Assembly (NCBI RefSeq): GCF_013170705.1 | Contig: NZ_CP033334.1 | Location: 3,449,501 to 3,513,500 of the forward strand | From: Mesorhizobium loti | GTDB lineage: Bacteria; Pseudomonadota; Alphaproteobacteria; Rhizobiales; Rhizobiaceae | Direction: 5' to 3' | DNA length: 64,000 nt | In this document: positions 58,470 to 64,000 of the stretch, piece by piece | Numbering within the stretch: position 1 is the stretch's first letter | How the letters are laid out: every line of letters begins with the position of its first letter | Made by a program: the position numbers and the translations under genes | The notes under the pieces: generated by a model | Database searches by the model: none | What the model was told of the DNA's origin: nothing | The model's input: the letters and a program-made list of their open reading frames with translations, nothing else

Positions 58470-60074
58470 TTACTCCGCTATGTCGACCGCGGCGAAATTC
58501 TGCCGGCCGAAGGGGTCGAGCACGTAGTTGAGCACGCTCTTGCGGATCGGGATCGCCACCATGGAATGGGCGATCGGCGCCACCGGCACCTCCACCTTCA
58601 GGATGGCCTGCGCCTTGCCGTAGATCGCGGCGCGTTCCTTCGGGTCGGCGGCGACGCGGCCTTCGTCAAGCAGTTTCTCGAAATCCTTGTCGCACCAGCG
58701 CGAGCGGTTCGAACCGCCCTTCACGCCGTCACAGGACAGGAGGTAGCTCAGCATGTTGTCGGGATCGCCATTGTCGCTGCTGCCGCCGAGCAGGAAGGTG
58801 TCCTGCTCGCCCGCGGCGGTGCGCTTGAGATATTCGCCCCATTCGAAGCTGACGATCTCCGACTGGACACCGACCTTGGCCCAGTCGGCCTGGATCATCT
58901 CGGCCATGCGCTTGGCGTTGGGATTGTAGGGGCGCGACACCGGCATCGCCCACAGGCTGATCTTCAGCCCGCTTTCGTGGCCGGCTTCCTTCAGCAGCTT
59001 CTTGGCGCCGTCGGGATCATAGTCGATGCCGGCATCGGTGACGGCACCGAGCTGCGCCGGCGGCACGACGCTGCCGGCCACCGTGCCCGCGCCGGCATAG
59101 ACGGCCTCGACGATCGCCTTGCGGTCGATGGCCTTGGCCAGCGCGGTGCGCACGCGCGCATCACCCAGCGGCTGGTGTTCGACATTGAAGCCGAGAATGC
59201 CGATGTTCTGGCCCTTGAGATCGAGCACCGTGATGTCGGGATCGGTGCGCAGCTCGGCCACCGCGCTCGGCGGCGGCGGCGCGGCGACCTGGCATTCATT
59301 GGCCTTGATGCGCTCGACGCGGGTGGTCGGCTCGGGCGTGATGGCGAAGACCAGCGTCTCGATCTTCGGCGCGCCGCGCCAGTAATCCTTGTTGGCGGTG
59401 TAGCGGACCTGGCTGTCGGGCACATAGGCCTCGAGCATGAACGGGCCGGTGCCTACCGGCTGGCTGTCGATCAGCTCCGGCGTGCCGGCCGCCACCATCT
59501 TCTCGGTCTGCTCCAGCGACAGGATCGAGAGATAGTCGAGCGCCAGCCCGGCCAGGAAGGTGACGTTGGCTGCTGTCAGCGTGAAGCGCACAGTGTAGTC
59601 GTCGACCTTGTCGATCTTCTCGATGAGCGTGCCCATGCCCAGCGCGTTGAAGTACTCGTAAGTGCCGCCGCCGAGCTTGTGGTAGGGATTGTTGGCATCG
59701 CGCTGGCGGTTGAAGGTGTAGAGCACGTCGTCGGCGTTGAAATCACGCGTCGGGGTGAAATGCTCGTTCGACTGGAACTTCACGCCGTGGCGCAGGTGGA
59801 ACGTGTAGGTCTTGCCGTCCGGCGAGACATCCCAGCTCTCGGCAAGCGCCGGCCCGACCTCCGTCGTGCCCGGCTTGAACTCGACCAGCCGGTTGAAGAT
59901 CGTCTTGGCGGCGGCGTCCATGGTGGAATCGGCGATGCCGATCGCCGGGTTGAAGGTCTCCGGATTGGCTTCCGAACAATAGACCAGTGTCTTGGCGTAG
60001 GCCTGCCCGCCGAGAAGGACGGACGAGGCCAGAAGGGTCGAGGCAAGCACGGCGCGCAGAACGGTGGATTTCAT
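58470..60074 (-). CDS. Oligopeptide-type ABC transporter substrate-binding protein
   Basis: A 534-residue periplasmic binding protein of family SBP_bac_5 (DppA/OppA-like). A signal peptide (VLRAVLASTLLASSVLLGG, cleavage near AYA at residue 27) is followed by LVYCSEANPETFNPAIGIADST. ALAESWDVSPDGKTYTFHLRHGVKFQSN near 78 and PYWRG-type NKDYWRGAPKIETL near 232 are the family signatures. AGGAGCG precedes the ATG at 60074. Permease and ATPase genes are not in the window on either side. It follows the FAD oxidoreductase gene by 50 bases and may bring in its amine or peptide substrate. Confidence 0.9.
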   Translation of the reverse strand: MKSTVLRAVLASTLLASSVLLGGQAYAKTLVYCSEANPETFNPAIGIADSTMDAAAKTIFNRLVEFKPGTTEVGPALAESWDVSPDGKTYTFHLRHGVKFQSNEHFTPTRDFNADDVLYTFNRQRDANNPYHKLGGGTYEYFNALGMGTLIEKIDKVDDYTVRFTLTAANVTFLAGLALDYLSILSLEQTEKMVAAGTPELIDSQPVGTGPFMLEAYVPDSQVRYTANKDYWRGAPKIETLVFAITPEPTTRVERIKANECQVAAPPPPSAVAELRTDPDITVLDLKGQNIGILGFNVEHQPLGDARVRTALAKAIDRKAIVEAVYAGAGTVAGSVVPPAQLGAVTDAGIDYDPDGAKKLLKEAGHESGLKISLWAMPVSRPYNPNAKRMAEMIQADWAKVGVQSEIVSFEWGEYLKRTAAGEQDTFLLGGSSDNGDPDNMLSYLLSCDGVKGGSNRSRWCDKDFEKLLDEGRVAADPKERAAIYGKAQAILKVEVPVAPIAHSMVAIPIRKSVLNYVLDPFGRQNFAAVDIAE

Positions 60075-60124
60075 CGCAAACGCTCCTGATGACAGTTTCG
60101 GGGGTTGAGGGAAGGGCATGAACT

Positions 60125-61258
60125 TCATGGCGTTGCCGCCGGGACAAGGAAGCGGTCGGGCGCCAGCGCCGCGGCGCTGACGCCAAGCGCTGTGACATCC
60201 GCCGGCAAGGGCTGGCCGCGCATCAGCGCCGAGCTTAGCCTGGCCAGCGTCAGCGACACCTGGAAGCCGTAGCCGCCCTGGCCGCCGAGCCAGAAGAAGC
60301 CGGGCAGGCGCGGGTCGAAGCCGGCGACCGGGGTTCGGTCGGGCGCGAAGGTGCGCAGGCCCGCCCACGGCGTCGAGGGCCGGCCGATGCGCATCGACGT
60401 CGCCTGCTCGATGCGGTCGACAGCGATGGCGATGTCGATGTCTTCGGGCCAGGCGTCGCAAGGCTCGGAGTCCGTTTCGTCGGCGAGCGAGCCGATCAGC
60501 CTGCCGGCATCGGGCTTGAAGTAGAATTGTTCGTGCAAGTCGACCACCAGCGGCCAGCCGGCAATGTCGGTGCCCGCGGGCGGGTCGAACAGGAAGGCGG
60601 TGCGCCGTTTGGGCTGGAAGCCAAGGCCGGAGAGCCCGGCAAGGCCGGCGACGACATCGACCCAGGCGCCGGCGGCATTGACGACGATGTCGGCCCGATG
60701 CTCGCCGGCACTGGTGGTGATGCGGAAGCCGTCTCCGGCATGGGCGATCTCGCGGACTTCCTCGCCGGTGCGGATGATGCCGCCGCTGGACTTCAGCGCC
60801 GAGGCGCTTGACCCCAGCATCTTGCCCGTGTCGACATCAACCGCGTCCGGCTCATAGACGCCGCCGCAGGTGGCCTCCGTGGCAATGACCGGAACCAGGG
60901 CGTGGAGTTTGGCCGCGGAGAGGCGGCGCACACTCGGCACAAGCGCCTGCAATTCGCCGGCCAGCCGGTCTATCGCCGCGTCGTCGCCGCGCCAGCCGAC
61001 ATGCAGGGCGCCACGCCGGTGGGCGACGAACCCGCCCTCGACGATGGCCTCCCGGCTGGCCAGCGTCAGCCCGCGCACCACCCGGTTGCCATAGGTCTCG
61101 GTGAACAGGGCTGCGGAGCGGCCGCTGGCATGGTAGCCCAGATGCGGCTCACGCTCGATGACGGTGACTTCCGCCCAGTCCCGCACGGCCGCGGCCAGCG
61201 ACAGGCCGGCAATGCCACCACCGATGACGACGATTTTTTTGGAAGACTTCGACTGCAT
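60125..61258 (-). CDS. FAD-dependent oxidoreductase (D-amino acid oxidase / DadA-like)
   Basis: A 377-residue DAO-family flavoprotein. The FAD-binding loop is KIVVIGGGIAGLSLAAAVRD near residue 8, and ASGRSAALFTETYGN near 46 is the DAO-family loop. ADIVVNAAGAWVDVVAGLAGL near 185 and FFWLGGQGGYGFQVS near 330 complete the FAD site. The protein should oxidise a D-amino acid, glycine derivative or secondary amine. The ATG at 61258 was chosen over 61576 because it begins the FAD loop. It diverges from the XRE-cupin regulator gene across 123 bases, its likely regulator, and leads an operon with the binding protein. Confidence 0.88.
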   Translation of the reverse strand: MQSKSSKKIVVIGGGIAGLSLAAAVRDWAEVTVIEREPHLGYHASGRSAALFTETYGNRVVRGLTLASREAIVEGGFVAHRRGALHVGWRGDDAAIDRLAGELQALVPSVRRLSAAKLHALVPVIATEATCGGVYEPDAVDVDTGKMLGSSASALKSSGGIIRTGEEVREIAHAGDGFRITTSAGEHRADIVVNAAGAWVDVVAGLAGLSGLGFQPKRRTAFLFDPPAGTDIAGWPLVVDLHEQFYFKPDAGRLIGSLADETDSEPCDAWPEDIDIAIAVDRIEQATSMRIGRPSTPWAGLRTFAPDRTPVAGFDPRLPGFFWLGGQGGYGFQVSLTLARLSSALMRGQPLPADVTALGVSAAALAPDRFLVPAATP

Positions 61259-61276
61259 CCGCCAGTCGTAAAAATG

Positions 61277-61312
61277 TTTTCGTATCCAGTCAATATTTAG
61301 CGTATAAGAAAA
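61277..61312. promoter_or_regulatory. Possible operator in the divergent oxidase/regulator region
   Basis: TTTTCGTAT (61277-61285) and ATAAGAAAA (61304-61312) are nearly complementary arms around an AT-rich centre. They lie about 20-55 bases before the FAD oxidoreductase start and 70 bases before the regulator start. This is a weak candidate for the XRE-cupin protein. Confidence 0.3.
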
Positions 61313-61381
61313 TTGTTGATGTTGTTGATGGCGGCGGGGCGTTCGACTACCTAGAGCAAGCGAGCGACGGATGGCCGCGCC

Positions 61382-62011
61382 ATGGAGCTGATGATGTCGG
61401 AGCAACCGAACCTCGGTGATTGTCTGCGTGCGCTGAGAAAAGCGCATGGCTGGACCTTGCAGGAGGTCAGCACGCTCACCGGCGTCGCGGTGTCGACGCT
61501 GTCCAAGGTCGAGAACGACCAGATGTCGCTGAGCTACGACAAGCTCCTGCAGATCTGCGAGGGGCTCGGCATCCATGTCACGGAACTGCTCAGCGGCGAC
61601 CGCAAGCAGCCGGCGTCGCGCACCCGCCGCTCGGTGACGTCACCGGCCAACACGCTGCGCCAGCTGACCCGCAACTACGACTATCGCTATCTGGCCACCG
61701 ACCTGGTGCGCAAGCGCATGGTGCCGATCCGCGCCTATGCGCGGGCCCGCACGCCGCAGGAATTCGGCCCTCTGACCAGGCATGCCGGCGAGGAATTCCT
61801 GATCGTGCTCAAGGGCGAGATCGAACTGCACACCGACCAGTACGCGCCGGTGCGGCTCAAGGAGGGCGACAGCGTCTACATCGATTCCACCATGGGCCAC
61901 GCCTATCTCTCGGTGGGCGAAGGCGACGCCGAGATGCTGTGCGTGTGTTCCGGCGACGAGCCCGACATGGAAGGTACGCTGTTGAGCGTGCTGGAGACCG
62001 TGGAGGGGTAG
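61382..62011 (+). CDS. XRE family regulator with cupin domain
   Basis: A 209-residue regulator. The helix-turn-helix (LRKAHGWTLQEVSTLTGVAVSTLSKVENDQMSLSYDKLLQICEGLG, about residues 15-60) is the XRE type. The C-terminal cupin (about 120-195, with HAGEEFLIVLKGEIELHTDQY and YIDSTMGHAYLS) would bind a small ligand. Related proteins control amino-acid and amine catabolism, which fits the divergent oxidase/binding-protein operon. In-frame ATGs at 61382, 61391 and 61394 are all possible starts. Confidence 0.9.
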   Translation: MELMMSEQPNLGDCLRALRKAHGWTLQEVSTLTGVAVSTLSKVENDQMSLSYDKLLQICEGLGIHVTELLSGDRKQPASRTRRSVTSPANTLRQLTRNYDYRYLATDLVRKRMVPIRAYARARTPQEFGPLTRHAGEEFLIVLKGEIELHTDQYAPVRLKEGDSVYIDSTMGHAYLSVGEGDAEMLCVCSGDEPDMEGTLLSVLETVEG

Positions 62012-62046
62012 GGGCGGGAAGGCTCGAGTTCCATTACCGGATGCCA

Positions 62047-62226
62047 GCGCTGCCCCTCACCTGCCTGCCGGCATCCTCTCTCCGTATAGTGACGGGGAGA
62101 GGGACGCTGTCGTGAATGATTTCGCCAATCGCCAACGTTGCAGTGAAGGCGCCGACGTTACGATCCGCTCTTTCTCCCCGTCACTATACGGGGAGAAATG
62201 CCCGGCAGGGCAATGAGGGGCGGCGC
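62047..62226. repeat. Imperfect palindromic intergenic repeat
   Basis: The left part (62047-62100) and right part (62173-62226) are inverted. The innermost CCGTATAGTGACGGGGAGA is matched exactly, while the outer CCCCTCA and CTGCCGG portions match with several mismatches and small gaps. It belongs to the same class of rhizobial mosaic repeats as the elements at 25578 and 46714, but is more decayed. It follows the XRE-cupin gene. Confidence 0.65.
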
Positions 62227-62272
62227 TGGCTTAGGCGGTTGACGCACGACCGGTTCGTATTCGTCACGACGT

Positions 62273-63172
62273 TCATGAGAACGCCCGATCCCCCGCATCG
62301 AGCAGCCATTGCCGCACGGCCTGCGTCGGCTCGGGATGGCGCTGTTTTCTCGGCATGACGACATAGAAATCCTGCGTGCCCCGCATCTCGCCGCGGACTG
62401 GCTGGATCAGCCGGCCGGCGGCGAGGTCGGCGGCGACGAGGAAGCGGCTGGCCAGCGCTATGCCCTGGCCGGCGATGGCCGCGTCGATGGCGAGCCCGGT
62501 CTGGTTGAAGCGCATGCGTTTCAACTCGGTCGTCATCTTCAGGCCGACCGCCTTTTCCATGAATTCCGGCCATAGATTGTGCGCGTCGTGCAGAAGAAGG
62601 TGATGCTGGATTTCGGTCGCCGCGATTTCGGTTGTGCCGGCCGGCAGCAGGGCCGGGCTGCAGACGGCGATGATCTGCTGGGGAAACAACAGGTCGACGA
62701 TCAGGCCGGGGCCGAAGGGGGCGCGGCCCTGCCGCACCGCGATGTCGACGCCGTCGGCCTGGAAGCTCGACAGGCTTTCGCTGGCCAGCACGCGCAGGTC
62801 GACCAGCGGATTGTCGGCCATGAAGTCCTGCAGCCTGGGGATCAGCCATTTGGTGGCGAAGCTCGGCGTCACGCTGATCGTCAGCCGCGCCGGTTCGGGG
62901 CGCAGAAGCAAGGTTGCTTCCGAGATCAGGTCGAAGGCGCGGCGGATGTTGGGGACATAGGCGCGGCCCTCATCGGTCAGCGCCAGGCCGCGTGGCAGCC
63001 GTTCGAACAGTTTCGTGCCGAGCTCGGCCTCCAGCCCGCGAATGTGCTGGGCGACCGCACCTTGGGTGACGTTCAACTCCTCGGCGGCGATGCGGAAGTT
63101 GAGATGGCGCGCCGAGGCCTCGAAGGCGCGCAGCGCATTCAGCGGCGGCAGGCTCAGGAAGGCTTCGGGCAT
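62273..63172 (-). CDS. LysR family transcriptional regulator (GcvA-like)
   Basis: A 299-residue LysR protein. The winged helix is LPPLNALRAFEASARHLNFRIAAEELNVTQGAVAQHIRGLEAELG, the opening typical of the GcvA subgroup, and the effector domain starts near residue 92 (ARLTISVTPSFATKWLIPRLQDFMADNPLVDL). GcvA-like proteins often control amino-acid or beta-lactamase genes. It diverges from the SDR gene at 63301 across 128 bases and may regulate it. Confidence 0.9.
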   Translation of the reverse strand: MPEAFLSLPPLNALRAFEASARHLNFRIAAEELNVTQGAVAQHIRGLEAELGTKLFERLPRGLALTDEGRAYVPNIRRAFDLISEATLLLRPEPARLTISVTPSFATKWLIPRLQDFMADNPLVDLRVLASESLSSFQADGVDIAVRQGRAPFGPGLIVDLLFPQQIIAVCSPALLPAGTTEIAATEIQHHLLLHDAHNLWPEFMEKAVGLKMTTELKRMRFNQTGLAIDAAIAGQGIALASRFLVAADLAAGRLIQPVRGEMRGTQDFYVVMPRKQRHPEPTQAVRQWLLDAGDRAFS

Positions 63173-63300
63173 GCAGGAGTTTTTCTACTGGTTGATTTCA
63201 GGCATTCTGGTTCGAACCGAGCGGAAAAACCAGCTATATCAGCGCCCGGATCCCGAAAACACCGTTTGCGGCTCCCGCCAACCCGAAGAGGAAAATCCAA

Positions 63301-64000
63301 TGAGTGTAGAAAAAGTGGCTGTGGTCGTGGCCGGCGGCAGCGGCATGGGGGCGGCGGCGGCCAAGCGGCTGGCGGCGGATGGGTTCAAGGTCGCCATCCT
63401 GTCCTCGTCGGGCAAGGGCGAGGCGCTGGCCAAGGAATTGGGCGGGCTTGGCGTCACCGGCTCCAACCAGTCGAATGAGGATCTGCAGCGCCTCGCCGAC
63501 CTGACGCTGGAGCGTTTTGGCCGCATCGACGTGCTGGTCAACAGCGGCGGCCACGGCCCGCGTGCGCCGATCCTGGAGATCACGGACGAGCAATGGCACA
63601 CCGGCATGGATGTCTATCTGCTCAACGTGATCAGGCCGGTGCGCATCGTGGCGCCGCAGATGGTCAAGCAGAAGGGCGGCGCCATCATCAACATCTCGAC
63701 CGCCTGGGTGGCCGAGCCGAATGCGATGTTCCCGACGTCGGCCGTGTTCCGGGCCGGCCTTGCCGCCTACACCAAGATCTTCGCCAACACCTACGCCGCC
63801 GACAATGTGCGCATGAACAATGTGCTGCCCGGCTGGATCGACAGCCTGCCGGCCACCGAGGAGCGCCGCGACAACGTGCCGATGCAACGCTACGGCACAT
63901 CGGAGGAAATCGCCGCGACCATCGCGTTCCTGGCTTCGGACGGTGCGGGCTACATCACCGGCCAGAACATTCGGGTGGATGGGGGTGTCATCAGGGCGCT
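63301..64000 (+). CDS. SDR family protein with altered active site (runs off the window)
   Basis: At least 233 residues of a short-chain dehydrogenase-like protein. The cofactor loop VVVAGGSGMGAAAAKRLAADG and the NSGG at the NAG position (LVNSGGHGPRAP near 80) are present, as is the INISTAW strand. The usual YxxxK reads SAVFR (in FPTSAVFRAGLAAYTKIF near 147), so both the catalytic Tyr and Lys are replaced. The late GWIDS and ITGQNIRVDGG motifs are normal. It may lack dehydrogenase activity or act as a binding protein. AGGAAAA lies 6 bases before the ATG. Confidence 0.85.

Noticed and set aside
58419..60089. 556-codon plus-strand frame over the oligopeptide-binding-protein gene
   Set aside because: It is the shadow of a gene with a signal peptide and family signatures; its translation is valine- and arginine-rich without motifs.

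Overview
The window is high-GC, gene-dense DNA whose gene content, short intergenic mosaic repeats and regulator mix point to an alphaproteobacterium of the order Hyphomicrobiales (Rhizobiales), most likely Mesorhizobium or a close relative. It reads as ordinary chromosome with one clearly foreign-looking, AT-richer insert. No tRNA, rRNA, CRISPR array, transposase or prophage was recognised. All calls come from reading the sequence and translations by eye; no database search was run.

Layout. 1-2.7 kb: a paoABC-type molybdenum aldehyde/xanthine oxidoreductase operon cut by the window edge, facing a TetR regulator with a perfect palindrome between them. 2.8-3.3 kb: remains of a bestrophin channel gene. 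3.3-9.1 kb: small stress and redox genes (a zinc-lacking MDR reductase, a DUF899 thioredoxin-like operon with its divergent TPR/winged-helix protein, a beta-propeller protein, an aldo/keto reductase). 9-19.6 kb: two BTAD-alpha/beta-hydrolase regulators, one carrying a degenerate cyclase domain, plus a decayed third copy; among them a GST, a HerA-like ATPase, a sulfotransferase-like protein, a methyltransferase and a lipoprotein peptidase. 20.1-21.6 kb: DNA photolyase.

21.9-32.4 kb is a carbohydrate module. An RpiR regulator, a short-chain dehydrogenase, a mannitol-dehydrogenase-family enzyme, a sugar isomerase/epimerase and a sugar ABC transporter lie on the minus strand. A Gfo/Idh/MocA dehydrogenase diverges from them. 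Together they would import an unidentified sugar or polyol, oxidise it and isomerise it. A GGAA-N6-TTCC site in front of the dehydrogenase is a candidate RpiR operator. A palindromic repeat sits between the binding-protein gene and the ATPase gene.

32.4-38.1 kb: Nudix hydrolase, fatty acid hydroxylase-like protein, rsgA, then the AT-rich insert with a TIR-like protein and a PD-(D/E)XK-like nuclease (DUF6602-like), then dinB. This pair is the best candidate for an uncharacterised defence system. 38.2-49.5 kb: HxlR and LysR regulators with small oxidoreductases and hydrolases, an ECF sigma factor with a SnoaL-like tail, and a DNA-alkylation repair cluster (2OG-Fe(II) oxygenase, ogt, ada).

49.6-64 kb: a periplasmic protein, a PAP2 phosphatase, a SnoaL-like protein, a 31-residue RiPP-precursor-like gene, a PAS-PAS-GGDEF-EAL protein, a BKACE enzyme, a YoaK-like membrane protein, cytochrome b561, a serine hydrolase, an FAD oxidase with an oligopeptide-type binding protein controlled by an XRE-cupin regulator, a GcvA-type LysR regulator, and an SDR with altered active-site residues that runs off the end.
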